Source: Bradyrhizobium sp. CB2312 (GTDB taxonomy: Bacteria; Pseudomonadota; Alphaproteobacteria; Rhizobiales; Xanthobacteraceae). Taken from it: a DNA stretch of 64,000 nucleotides. The stretch covers positions 744,001 to 808,000 of the forward strand of contig NZ_CP121668.1 in assembly GCF_029714425.1 (NCBI RefSeq). The letters are read 5' to 3'. A program made the position numbers and the translations under genes. The notes beneath the pieces were generated by a model that searched no databases, was not told the origin of the DNA, and worked only from the letters and a program-made list of their open reading frames with translations. Shown one piece after another: positions 9,078-17,943 of this stretch. The first letter of the stretch is position 1. Each line of letters opens with the position of its first letter.

Positions 9078-9422
9078 GTGGTCAAGATCTACAAAATCTG
9101 TCCGGCCTCGGCCTGGCGCGAGGCGGAACGGCAGGGCGTGTACCGGGGTAGCGCGGACGATGCGCGCGACGGTTTCATCCATTTCTCGACGGCCTCCCAG
9201 GTTCCCGAGACCCTGCGCAAGCATTATTTCGGGCAGCGTGCGTTGTTCCTGGTCGAGGTCGACGGCGATGCGCTCGGCAGCGAATTGCGCTGGGAGCGCT
9301 CGCGCAATGACGAGCTGTTTCCGCATCTCTATGGCGACCTCGATCTCGGCGCCGTGATCGCGGTGACGAATCTCAACATGCGCTCCGATGGCGGCCACGA
9401 CACACCGGAGCTTCTCCCGTGA
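9078..9422 (+). CDS. DUF952 family protein
   Basis: 114-residue cytoplasmic protein of the DUF952 family (IYKICPASAWREA at the N-terminus, GFIHFSTASQV in the middle, ELFPHLYGDLD near the end). The family resembles a small ADP-ribosyltransferase-like fold; no activity is established to my knowledge. It overlaps pyrD by 4 nt (GTGA), so the two are translationally coupled; this neighbourhood is common in alphaproteobacteria. The promoter should lie in the 191-bp gap shared with the divergent S24-like regulator. Confidence 0.9.
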   Translation: MVKIYKICPASAWREAERQGVYRGSADDARDGFIHFSTASQVPETLRKHYFGQRALFLVEVDGDALGSELRWERSRNDELFPHLYGDLDLGAVIAVTNLNMRSDGGHDTPELLP

Positions 9423-10516
9423 TCCGCGCCTTCGACGCTTTTTCGCTGCCGGTGCTGCGCTGGCTCGATCCGGAGGATGCGCATCGCCTCGCCATCCAGG
9501 GCCTGCGCTTCCTGCCGCCGGTCAAGCCCCGCCCGGACGATGCCAAGCTCGCGGTGCGCGCCTTCGGCCTCAACTTTCCCAATCCGGTCGGCATGGCCGC
9601 AGGCTTCGACAAGAGCGCCGAGGTGCCCGACGCGCTGCTGCGGCTCGGCTTCGGCTTCGTCGAGATCGGCTCGGTCACACCGAAGCCGCAGGCAGGGAAC
9701 CCGCGGCCGCGGCTGTTTCGCCTCGAGCGCGACGAGGCCGTCATCAATCGCATGGGTTTCAACAATGACGGCGCGGAGGCTGCGCTGCGCCGGCTCGCCG
9801 CGCGCGCACAGCATGGCGGCATCGTCGGCGTCAATGTCGGCGCCAACAAGGATTCGCCGGACCGCGTCGGCGATTACGTCAAGCTGATCGAGACCTTTGC
9901 GCCGGTCGCGAGCTACTTCACCGTCAACGTCTCCTCGCCGAACACGCCGGGCCTGCGCAATCTTCAGGAAGGCGCGCTGCTCGACGATCTGCTCGCACGG
10001 GTGATCGATGCGCGCGAGCGGGTGCGGCAGAAGGCCGGCGATACGCCGGTGCTGCTCAAGATCGCGCCGGACCTCAGCCTTGCCCAGCTCGACGACGTCG
10101 TGCAGGTCGCGCGCGCGCGCAAGGTCGACGGCATGATCGTGTCCAACACGACCATCGCGCGGCCGAGCATGCTGCGCGAGGAGATGCGCGCCAAGGAGCA
10201 GGGCGGGCTGTCGGGCCGGCCGCTGTTCCGCCTGTCGACGCGCATGGTCGCGGAGACCTATGTGCGGGTCGAGGGCGCATTCCCCCTGGTCGGCGTCGGG
10301 GGTGTCGACTCGGGCGGTGCGGCGCTGACGAAGATCCGCGCCGGCGCGAGCCTGATCCAGCTCTATTCCTCGCTGGTCTACAAGGGCCTCGGCCTCGTCG
10401 ACGAGATCAAGCGCGACCTCACCTCGACGCTGCTGCGGACGGGGCGGGATTCGCTGTCGGAGATCGTGGGTGCCGATGCGGCGACGCTGACGGCGGAAGA
10501 CTGGCCGGGGATGTAG
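9419..10516 (+). CDS. pyrD: Dihydroorotate dehydrogenase (quinone), class 2
   Basis: 365-residue FMN enzyme that oxidises dihydroorotate to orotate in pyrimidine synthesis and passes electrons to the membrane quinone pool. Class 2 features: an N-terminal amphipathic helix region (residues 1-35), FPNPVGMAAGFDKSAEVPDA, and NVSSPNTPGLRNLQ (170-183), which carries the catalytic serine. 'IVSNTTIARP' and 'GVGGVDSG' are FMN-phosphate segments. The start is a GTG overlapping the DUF952 stop as GTGA. Length matches the family. Confidence 0.97.
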   Translation: MIRAFDAFSLPVLRWLDPEDAHRLAIQGLRFLPPVKPRPDDAKLAVRAFGLNFPNPVGMAAGFDKSAEVPDALLRLGFGFVEIGSVTPKPQAGNPRPRLFRLERDEAVINRMGFNNDGAEAALRRLAARAQHGGIVGVNVGANKDSPDRVGDYVKLIETFAPVASYFTVNVSSPNTPGLRNLQEGALLDDLLARVIDARERVRQKAGDTPVLLKIAPDLSLAQLDDVVQVARARKVDGMIVSNTTIARPSMLREEMRAKEQGGLSGRPLFRLSTRMVAETYVRVEGAFPLVGVGGVDSGGAALTKIRAGASLIQLYSSLVYKGLGLVDEIKRDLTSTLLRTGRDSLSEIVGADAATLTAEDWPGM

Positions 10517-10522
10517 CTCGGT

Positions 10523-10644
10523 CTCGTGCCCCGGACGCAGCGCAGCGCTCCTTCAGCGGTGCGCTGCAGAGCCGGGGCCCACAGGCTGCTGGGTCCCGGC
10601 TCTGCGTCGCATCACTGCGTGCTGCGCCGCGTCCGGGACACGAG
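10523..10644. repeat. Inverted repeat, family H
   Basis: Arms CTCGTGCCCCGGACGCAGCG and the near-complement CGCGTCCGGGACACGAG, with inner arms around 'GCCGGGGCCCA...GGGTCCCGGC'. It lies between the convergent pyrD and MATE genes and may serve both as a terminator hairpin. Part of the same unit recurs at about 25510. Confidence 0.8.
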
Positions 10645-10646
10645 AG

Positions 10647-11972
10647 CTACGGTTTAGAAAACGTCGCCCGATACAGCGCCGGATACCGCGCGCCCTGCAA
10701 GCCGCCACGCGCGATGTAAAACGCGATCAACGCGCACCACAGCCCGGCATTGCCGAACGATTGCAGCGCCAGCCAGGTGCCGAGGAAGATCGCGAGCGAA
10801 GCCAGCATCAGGTTGCGCATCTCGCGCGCCCAGGTGGCGCCGACATAGATGCCGTCGAAGCCGAAGGCGAACACGCCGGGGATCGGGGCGAGCACGATGA
10901 ACGGCAGGAAGTCGCGCGCGGCGCGGCGCACGTCCTCGCTCGCGGTCATGAAGTTGATGATGTTCTGCCCGAACAGCGCGAATACCACCGCGACGACCAT
11001 CGCGAAGCCGAGGCCCCACGAGAGCACCAGCCGGGTCGAATCCGCAAAGCCTTTGGCATCGCGCGCGCCGAAGGTGCGGCCGCAGAGCTGCTGGGCCGCA
11101 TTGGCGAGGCCATCGAGGAAGAAGGCGCTGACCAGCAGGAAGTTGTTCAGCACGGAATTCGCCGCCAGCGTGACGTCGCCGGCACGCGCGCCCTTGGCGG
11201 TGAAGAACAGGAACACGGTGATCAGCGCCGCGGTGCGGACCAGGATGTCGGAATTCACCGCCAGCATCCGCATCAGCTTGGCGCGGTCGAACAGCGTTGC
11301 GCGGGGAACGGCGAAGCCGCCATGCGCATAGCGCCGGCAAACGACGATGCCGAGCGCGAAGCCGATGCCCTCGGACAGCAGCGCGGCGATCGCCGCGCCC
11401 GCGATGCCGGTGTCGTAGACCAGCACCAGCAGGATCGTCGCCGCCATGTTGATGAGGTTGATGACGACCTGGAGCGCGAGCGCCGGATTGGCGCGGGCCT
11501 GCCCGACCAGCCAGCCGAGGATGACGTAGTTGGCGAAAGCGAATGGCGAGGACCAGATCCGGATCATGAAATAGGTCTTTGCCGCGTGCGTGACGCCGGC
11601 GCTGCCGCCCATCAGGTCGAACAGCACGGCGGCCAGCGGCGATTGCAGCGCGATCAGCGCCGCGCCGATCAGCCCTGCGACGATGAAGCCGCGCACCAGG
11701 ATCACGGTCTGCTCGCGCGTCTCGCCCGCGCCGAGCGCCTGCGCGGTGAAGGCGAGCGTGCTCATGCGCAGGAAACCGAACAGCCAGAACAGGCAGTCGA
11801 AGATCACGGAGGCCATCGCGACGCCGCCGAGCAGGGCGGCATCGTCGAGCCGCCCGATCGCCGTGGTCGAGACCACGCCGATCAGCGGCGTCGTCAGGTT
11901 CGCGACCATCGCGGGACCGGCGATGGCAAATACCTGGCGGCTGCCGATTTTGAGGGGAACGGGTGCGTGCAT
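10647..11972 (-). CDS. MATE family efflux transporter (DinF-like)
   Basis: 441-residue inner-membrane protein with about 12 hydrophobic segments, a cation-coupled multidrug exporter of the MATE superfamily. The N-terminal 'VFAIAGPAMVANLTTPLIGVV' and the later 'AQALGAGETREQT' are typical of the DinF-like branch. Substrates cannot be predicted. The ATG at 11972 follows directly on the divergent repeat-free gap. The stop is 2 nt from the family H repeat. Confidence 0.92.
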   Translation of the reverse strand: MHAPVPLKIGSRQVFAIAGPAMVANLTTPLIGVVSTTAIGRLDDAALLGGVAMASVIFDCLFWLFGFLRMSTLAFTAQALGAGETREQTVILVRGFIVAGLIGAALIALQSPLAAVLFDLMGGSAGVTHAAKTYFMIRIWSSPFAFANYVILGWLVGQARANPALALQVVINLINMAATILLVLVYDTGIAGAAIAALLSEGIGFALGIVVCRRYAHGGFAVPRATLFDRAKLMRMLAVNSDILVRTAALITVFLFFTAKGARAGDVTLAANSVLNNFLLVSAFFLDGLANAAQQLCGRTFGARDAKGFADSTRLVLSWGLGFAMVVAVVFALFGQNIINFMTASEDVRRAARDFLPFIVLAPIPGVFAFGFDGIYVGATWAREMRNLMLASLAIFLGTWLALQSFGNAGLWCALIAFYIARGGLQGARYPALYRATFSKP

Positions 11973-12059
11973 GTCAGCTGCGTGTAGCCGACCTGTGTGT
12001 CCAATGCACCATCGCGGCCGGCATGGCGTGCTTGCGCCGGCCGCGCATTCCAGAAGGCG

Positions 12060-12365
12060 TTACCGGCCGCGCGGCGCGCCGAACACGCGCGAGAGCAGCC
12101 AGATCGGGATCACGATGACCGCGCCGAGCAGGAAGTAGCGCCACAGCCAGTTCACGGCATCGAAGCCGAGATCCCACAGTCGCTGGAACAGGAGGCGAAT
12201 GCTGTAGATGATATTCCAGGGATCGAAGCCGATCGCGGCGAGCACGACGCCGACCAGGATCGAGAGCAGGACCAGCCGAAACGCGACCGCCAGCGGCGAG
12301 CCGCCGAGAAAGCGGTGCAGACCGTCGCCGCGGCCGGCCGGCAAATCTCTGACGTCTTGGACCAT
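12060..12365 (-). CDS. Small membrane protein, DUF6460 type
   Basis: 101-residue protein with two hydrophobic helices (about residues 28-50 and 78-95). It resembles the short Bradyrhizobium membrane proteins grouped as DUF6460; the function is unknown. The start at 12365 is set by an excellent GAGGAG ribosome site 7 nt upstream; an in-frame ATG at 12395 lacks one. It lies downstream of the DNA ligase remnant on the same strand, with 72 bp between. Confidence 0.75.
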   Translation of the reverse strand: MVQDVRDLPAGRGDGLHRFLGGSPLAVAFRLVLLSILVGVVLAAIGFDPWNIIYSIRLLFQRLWDLGFDAVNWLWRYFLLGAVIVIPIWLLSRVFGAPRGR

Positions 12366-12437
12366 CGCTAACTCCTCGGGCGGATTCGACCCCATTATAC
12401 GGCACGGCGAGGCACATGGGGAACCCGGCTTTCCCCG

Positions 12438-14341
12438 TCAATGGCCGTCGGCGGAGGCCGCAACCTTAATTGTTGGTAGGGATTCGTCCGCCTTCAGCAT
12501 CTTCTCCAGCGTTTCCAGCCTGTCCGCCTCTCGCGGCGGCTTGTCCCAGCGCAGGCGGCTGATGCGGGGAAAGCGCATGGCGACGCCGGATTTGTGCCGC
12601 GGCGAACGCTGCAGGCCCTCGAACGCGACCTCCAGCACCAGGCCCTTGTCCGCCTCGTGCACGACGTGGCGCACGGGGCCGAACTTTTCCGTGGTGTTGC
12701 GGCGGACGAAACGGTCGATCTGCAAGAGTTCCTCGTCGGTGAAGCCAAAATAGGCTTTGCCGACCGGCACCAGCTCGTCGCCGGCCTCGCCTTCGGTCCA
12801 GACGCCGAACGTGTAGTCGGAATAATAGGACGAGCGCTTGCCGTGGCCGCGCTGCGCATACATCAGCACGGCGTCGATGATGTGCGGATCGCGCTTCCAC
12901 TTCCACCACTGGCCCTTCGGCCGTCCCGGCAGATAAGGCGCATCGCGCCGCTTCAGCATCACGCCCTCGACAGCGTCCGCGTCTTCGCCCGCGCCGGCGC
13001 TTGCCGGATCGGCGCGTGCCGCGGTGAGCGCGGCCCAGCTTTCAAAAGGAACGGTCGGCGAGAGATCGATGCGGGGATCGTCCAGCTTCTTGATGAAGGT
13101 CTCCAGCCGTTCGCGCCGCTCCGCGAACGGCAGCTCGCGCAGATCGTTCTCGTCGTCGCCGAGCAGATCGTAGGCGCGCAAATGAATCGGAAACTCCTTG
13201 ATCAGCTTTGGCGAGACGACCTTGCGGTTGAGGCGCTGCTGCAGGACGTTGAAGCTTTGGACGCGGCCTTCGCGCAGGATCAATAGCTCGCCGTCGATCG
13301 CGCCCGGCAGATGCAGCGACGGCACCAGATCGGGAAAGCTCCCGGTGATGTCCTCGCCGGTGCGCGAATAGAGCCGCGCGGTGATGTGGCCGCGGTCGTC
13401 GCGGCCCGCCACCGCCTGCACGCGGATGCCGTCCCATTTCCATTCGGCGATGTAGTCGGCGGGATCGAGGCTTTGGAAATCGGTGTCCTCGATCGCGTGC
13501 GCCAGCATCACCGGCCGGAACGGGGCGGGATCGCGATTGACCGGCTTTTCGGCGCGGCCCTCGAGCCAGGCGAACAGGTCGAGATAGGGCGGCGCGAGCC
13601 CCGGCCAGATCAGCTCGACGTCGTGCGGGTCCTTGTCGCCGAGCGCAGCGGCTGCTGTCTTGGCGAGGCGCGCGGAGATGCCGATGCGCAGCGCTCCGGT
13701 CACGAGCTTCAGCAGCGCCCAGCGCCCGGTCTCATCCAGCTCGTCGAGCCAGCGTTCGAGCTGCTTCGGCAACTCGGTCTTGCCGAGCGTGCGCAGCGTG
13801 GTGACGACTTCGGTGAGGGTTGGGGGAGGTGGATTGTTGTGGTTGCTTGGGTGGAGTGGATCGCTGGCATCTCGCCCGCGGTACCCCTCTCCCTGACCCT
13901 CCCCCGCAAGGGGGGAGGGAACGGAGAGAGTTGTATCTCTATTACTTGCTAAATCACTCTCGGTCGTCGAATCCGTCCGCCGCCGCGCACGCAACTGCGC
14001 TCCCTCCCCCTTGTGGGGGAGGGCGGGGGAGAGGGGTGGCCCGGAAAAGACTCGTCATGACCAAGCACTCGCCGAGGCCACATCAGCGCCACCGTCTCCG
14101 AGAGGTCGCCGACATAGTCGTAGCTCAACCCGAACAGCACCTCATCGGTGCGTGCTGCAATGAGATCCCGGATCAGCGCCGGTTTGGCATGCTTGAAGCT
14201 GAGCGCGCCGGTGAGTGCGGCCAGCGCATAGCCGCGGTCGGGATCGCCGACCTCGCGGAAATAGCTGGTGATCAGCCGCAGCTTGTTGTTGCGGCCGGGC
14301 TCGTAGGCGAGGCGGTCGAGAAGCTCGGCGAAGCGGTTCAT
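12438..14341 (-). pseudogene. ATP-dependent DNA ligase (cisplatin-damage-response type), frameshifted
   Basis: Family: the ligase-associated repair ligase found with an exonuclease, a helicase and PdeM. The N-terminal part starts at ATG 14341 (MNRFAELLDRLAYEPGRNNK), overlapping the exonuclease stop as ATGA, and stays in that frame until TAG at 13949. The body continues in another frame to 12438, including the adenylation motif EWKWDGIR (Lys codon at 13437-13439) and a normal C-terminus. The second frame is open from 14054, so a -1 shift or one missing base between 14055 and about 13950 would rejoin the parts. The junction holds two palindromic repeat arms (family E). A separately made C-terminal piece would still keep the catalytic lysine. 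A sequencing error remains possible. Confidence 0.8.
13880..14040. repeat. Family E palindromic arms inside the ligase gene
   Basis: Two G/C-rich hairpin arms: CCCTCCCCCGCAAGGGGGGA near 13898-13917 and CTCCCCCTTGTGGGGGAG near 14004-14022, about 75 bp apart. They match arms seen at 53107, 44294 and elsewhere. They lie in the linker between the N-terminal and catalytic regions of the ligase, within coding sequence. Confidence 0.8.
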
Positions 14342-15384
14342 GCTTCGGCCTCGTCGGCAGTCGGCGCCTCGCTCTCCTCCTCGTCGCCATAGCCGACGAG
14401 ATCGAGCGGCCGCGCGCGGAGGCCTTGCGTCTTGCACCAGTGCACCAGCGCGTCTTCCTGGCCGTGGGTGACCCAGATCTCGCCGGCGCCGGTCGCTTTG
14501 ATTGTCGCGGTGAGACCATCCCAGTCGGCGTGGTCGGAGATCACCAGCGGCAATTCGACGCCACCCTGCCGCGCCCTTGCGCGCACGCGCATCCAGCCCG
14601 AGGCGAAGGCGGTGACGGGATCGGGAAATCGCCGCGTCCAGATATCTGACGTCGCCGAGGGCGGCGCCAGCGTGATGGTGCCGGCGAGTGCCGCCTTTTT
14701 CATGCCCTTCACCGGCCTGAGCTCTCCGAGGTCGATGCCGCGGCTCTGGTAATATTCGGTGATCTTCTCCATCGCGCCATGCAGATAGATCGGCGCGTCA
14801 AAGCCGGCCTGCCGCAGCAGCGCGATCACGCGCTGCGCCTTGCCGAGCGAATAGGCGCCGACGAGATGCGCGCGTTCTGGAAACAGCGCGACCGAGGCCA
14901 GCAGCTTCTTCACCTCATCGGCTGCATCGCCATGCCGGAACACCGGCAGGCCAAACGTCGCCTCGGTGATGAAGACGTCGCAGGGCACGAGCTCGAACGG
15001 CGTGCAGGTCGGATCCGGCGCGTCCTTGTAGTCGCCGGAAGCGACGATGCAGGTGTCCTTGCAGGTTACGGCGATCTGGGCCGAGCCCAGAACATGGCCG
15101 GCCGGGTGGAATTTGACGCTGACGTCGCCGAGCCGGATCTCCTCGCCATAGCTGATGGCCTGCGTCGATCCGGCAAAGTTCTCGCCATAGCGCAGCCGCA
15201 TCATGTCGAGCGTTTCCTGCGTCGCCAGCACGGCGCCATGGCCGGCGCGGGCATGGTCGGAATGGCCGTGGGTGATCACGGCGCGCTCGACGGGACGGAC
15301 AGGATCGATATGGAAGCCGCCGGGCTTGCAGCACAGGCCGGCAGCAGCTGGCAGCAGGATGTCTTGTGGACGCATGGTTGTCAT
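14338..15384 (-). CDS. Ligase-associated DNA exonuclease (metallo-beta-lactamase fold)
   Basis: 348-residue metal-dependent nuclease of the beta-CASP/MBL type ('mRNA 3'-end processing factor-like'), known as the exonuclease partner of the repair ligase. The metal motif HGHSDHAR is near residue 39, followed by 'HPAGHVLGSAQI' and 'VASGDYKDAPDPT'. The C-terminal 'ISDHADWDGL' supplies further metal ligands. The stop overlaps the ligase start by 4 nt (ATGA), so the pair is translationally coupled and any ligase frameshift affects only the downstream gene. An internal ATG 9 nt downstream of 15384 is an alternative start. Confidence 0.92.
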   Translation of the reverse strand: MTTMRPQDILLPAAAGLCCKPGGFHIDPVRPVERAVITHGHSDHARAGHGAVLATQETLDMMRLRYGENFAGSTQAISYGEEIRLGDVSVKFHPAGHVLGSAQIAVTCKDTCIVASGDYKDAPDPTCTPFELVPCDVFITEATFGLPVFRHGDAADEVKKLLASVALFPERAHLVGAYSLGKAQRVIALLRQAGFDAPIYLHGAMEKITEYYQSRGIDLGELRPVKGMKKAALAGTITLAPPSATSDIWTRRFPDPVTAFASGWMRVRARARQGGVELPLVISDHADWDGLTATIKATGAGEIWVTHGQEDALVHWCKTQGLRARPLDLVGYGDEEESEAPTADEAEA

Positions 15385-15410
15385 ATAGGGAGCGGTCGCT
15401 CCAAATTAAG

Positions 15411-15495
15411 CCGTCATGCGCGGGCTTGACCCGCGCATCCATCTCCCTAAACAGTCCTTTTTTTGATGGATTGCCGGGTCAAGCCCGGCAATGAC
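15411..15495. repeat. Palindromic repeat, family A variant
   Basis: Arms CCGTCATGCGCGGGCTTGAC and GGTCAAGCCCGGCAATGAC around a T-rich centre (seven T at about 15469). It separates the divergent exonuclease and methyltransferase genes and so occupies the promoter region of both. Confidence 0.75.
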
Positions 15496-15509
15496 AATCG
15501 GTTCCTCCA

Positions 15510-16442
15510 ATGCCCCTGCGCCTGTTCCTGACCTCCGGCGATCTCATGGCCGACCGCCGTTTCGAGTTCGCGCGCGACCTCCAGCTCAAGGGCGACCTTC
15601 CCGCCGCCGCCGACCTCCTGGAGCAGGCGATCGAGCTTGCACCCAATTTCACCTCAGCCTGGTTCACGCTCGGCGAGATCCGTCTCCAGCTCGGCGAGCG
15701 CGACAAGGCGATCGCGGCGTTTCGGAAAGCGCGCGATTCCGACCCCGAGGATCAGCACGGCGCCGGCCTGCATCTGATGCGGCTCGGCGACACCGAGATG
15801 GCGGAGATGCCGAAAGCCTATGTGCAGGCGCTGTTCGACCAGTATGCGCCGCGCTTCGAGCACGCGCTGATCAACGATCTCGGCTATCGCGCTCCCGCGC
15901 TGATCTTCAAGGCAGTGTTGGCCGCCCGCGTCGCCGCGAAGAAGCCGGCCTTCTTCAAGCGCACCATCGATCTCGGTTGCGGCACCGGGCTCGCGGCCGC
16001 GGCCTTCGCCAAGCAGGTCGATCATTTCACCGGCATTGATCTCTCGCCCGGCATGATCAAGGAAGCGCGCGCCACCGGGCTCTATGCCGAGCTCGAAGTC
16101 GCCGACATGATCGAAGGCCTGCGTGGCAAGCCTGATGCGAGCGCGAACCTCGTCGTCGCCGCGGACGCGTTCGTCTATCTCTCCGATCTCGCGGCTGTGC
16201 TGAGCGAAGCCAAGCGCGTTCTCGTATCCGGCGGCGTGCTTGCCTTCACGCTGGAGACGCATGACGGCAGCGGCATCGTGCTCGGCGAAGGTCTGCGTTA
16301 TGCCCATTCGGCGGAATATGTGCGCGGCGCGATTGCGAAAACCGGACTCAAGCTGCTGACGCTGGAGCCGGCATCGCCGCGCAACGAGAACAATGAGCCG
16401 GTGCGCGGCCTCGTCATCGTCGCCGAAAAACTTGAGTCTTAG
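15510..16442 (+). CDS. TPR-containing class I SAM-dependent methyltransferase
   Basis: 310-residue protein with two parts. Residues about 14-75 form tetratricopeptide helices (ARDLQLKGDLPAAADLLEQA, FTLGEIRLQLGERDKAIAAF). Residues about 145-305 are a Rossmann methyltransferase with SAM motif I 'TIDLGCGTGLAAAAFA' and 'GIDLSPGMIKEA'. Such proteins are widespread in Bradyrhizobium; the target is unknown, but the TPRs suggest a protein substrate. The start could also be the ATG at 15546. It sits between the two halves of the ligase-associated repair set; whether it takes part is unknown. Confidence 0.85.
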   Translation: MPLRLFLTSGDLMADRRFEFARDLQLKGDLPAAADLLEQAIELAPNFTSAWFTLGEIRLQLGERDKAIAAFRKARDSDPEDQHGAGLHLMRLGDTEMAEMPKAYVQALFDQYAPRFEHALINDLGYRAPALIFKAVLAARVAAKKPAFFKRTIDLGCGTGLAAAAFAKQVDHFTGIDLSPGMIKEARATGLYAELEVADMIEGLRGKPDASANLVVAADAFVYLSDLAAVLSEAKRVLVSGGVLAFTLETHDGSGIVLGEGLRYAHSAEYVRGAIAKTGLKLLTLEPASPRNENNEPVRGLVIVAEKLES

Positions 16443-16552
16443 GCGCTGCTTCCGCGGCAATTTAAGCGTCATTGCGTCGCAAAGCGACGACTTCCCACTT
16501 GCGAGCGATGCTGCCTTCCCAGCACAATGCGCGCACCAGGGAGAAAACAACA

Positions 16553-17782
16553 ATGACCAAGAATCCATCGCGGCGCGATTTCAGCGCCGGCGCGCTCGCC
16601 ACCATCGCCGCATCCACCTTGCCCGCGCCGTATGTCTGGGCCGCGGAGAAGAAATACGATGCGGGTGCCAGCGACACCGAGATCAAGATCGGGCAGACCG
16701 TGCCGCATTCCGGTCCCGGCTCGCTCTATGGCGTGCTCGGCCGCACTGGCGAAGCCTATTTCCAGATGCTGAACGAGAAGGGCGGCATCAACGGGCGCAA
16801 GATCAAATTCCTTACCATGGACGACGCCTACAGCGCGCCGAAATGCGTCGAGGCGACGCGGCGGCTGGTCGAGCAGGAAGAGGTGCTGGCGCTCTACGGC
16901 TCGCTCGGCACCGCGCCGCAGACCGCCGTGCACAAATACCTGAACTCCAAGGGCGTGCCGCAGCTGCTGCTCAACACCGGCGCCTCGAAGTGGAACAACC
17001 CGAAGGAGTTCAAATGGACGATGGCGGGCCTGCCGCTCTATCCGACCGAGGCGCGCATCCTGGCACGGCACGTCGTTGCGGTGAAGCCGAACGCCAAGAT
17101 CGGCATCCTCTACCAGAACGACGATTTCGGCCGCGACTTCCTGGGGCCCTTCAAGAAGGTGCTGGCTGATGCCGGTGGCACCGCGCAGGTGATCATGGAG
17201 CAGACCTACGATCTCACCGAGCCGACCGTGGACTCGCAGCTCATCAATCTCTCGAAGTCGGGCGCTGACGTCTTCTACAACATCTCCACCGGCAAGGCGT
17301 CGTCGCAGTCGATCCGTAAAGTGGCCGAGCTCGGCTGGAAGCCGCTGCAGCTGTTGTCGGCGGGCTCGACCGGCCGCTCGATTCTCAACGCCGCGGGCCT
17401 CGAGAACGCCACCGGCATCGTCGCCATCCGCTACAACAAGGAGGTCGGCCTGCCCAAATGGGAGAAGGACCCCGACGTGATGGCCTTCGAGGAGCTGCGC
17501 AAGAAGTACATGCCGACGATCGATCCCGATAACACCATCGCCTTCGCCGGCTATGGCCAGGCCGTGACCATGGGCGAGATCCTGCGCCGCTGCGGCGACG
17601 ACCTCACCCGCGCCAACGTCTTGAAGCAGGCCTCGACGCTCGCGGGCTTCCACTCGCCCTATTTCCTCGACGGCGTGACCTATAGCTACACGCCCGAGGA
17701 CTACACGCCGATGAAGACCCTGTTCATCTCCACCTTCAGCGGCAAGGACTGGGACATCTCCGACAAGCCGATGTCGGAGTAG
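16553..17782 (+). CDS. ABC transporter substrate-binding protein, branched-chain amino-acid type
   Basis: 409-residue periplasmic binding protein (Peripla_BP_6). The N-terminus is a Tat signal: SRRDFSAGALATIAAS with an RRDF motif, cleaved after 'PAPYVWA'. The mature part begins 'SDTEIKIGQTVPHSGPGSLYG', typical of LivJ-like proteins that bind branched-chain amino acids, amides or aromatic acids. No permease or ATPase genes adjoin it, so it is an orphan component here. ATG 16553 is preceded by AGGGAGAA; the frame is open upstream to 16472 but the Tat motif fixes this start. Confidence 0.9.
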   Translation: MTKNPSRRDFSAGALATIAASTLPAPYVWAAEKKYDAGASDTEIKIGQTVPHSGPGSLYGVLGRTGEAYFQMLNEKGGINGRKIKFLTMDDAYSAPKCVEATRRLVEQEEVLALYGSLGTAPQTAVHKYLNSKGVPQLLLNTGASKWNNPKEFKWTMAGLPLYPTEARILARHVVAVKPNAKIGILYQNDDFGRDFLGPFKKVLADAGGTAQVIMEQTYDLTEPTVDSQLINLSKSGADVFYNISTGKASSQSIRKVAELGWKPLQLLSAGSTGRSILNAAGLENATGIVAIRYNKEVGLPKWEKDPDVMAFEELRKKYMPTIDPDNTIAFAGYGQAVTMGEILRRCGDDLTRANVLKQASTLAGFHSPYFLDGVTYSYTPEDYTPMKTLFISTFSGKDWDISDKPMSE

Positions 17783-17804
17783 GGTCTCTCCACAACCGGG
17801 ATGC

Positions 17805-17892
17805 CGTAGGGTGGGCAAAGGCGCATAGCGCCGTGCCCACCATTTTCCCCGACGACGACGGCGTGGGCACGCTTCGCTTTGCCCACCCTACG
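17805..17892. repeat. Palindromic repeat, family F
   Basis: Near-perfect inverted repeat: CGTAGGGTGGGCAAAGGCGC at the left and GCTTCGCTTTGCCCACCCTA at the right. The same unit is at 49066. It ends just upstream of a run of 12 C (17896-17907) and of the helicase start. Confidence 0.9.
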
Positions 17893-17943
17893 GGTCCCCC
17901 CCCCCCCTCGACGAACCCACCCTCACGGCTTACCTGTGATGCC

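Noticed and set aside
13950..14055. Programmed -1 frameshifting in the ligase
   Set aside because: C-runs and hairpins are present, but no known slippery heptamer with correct phase was seen; a single-base indel is simpler.
14338..15384. Exonuclease gene as an RNA-processing enzyme (CPSF-like)
   Set aside because: The name of the fold fits, but the ATGA overlap with a DNA ligase identifies the ligase-associated exonuclease.
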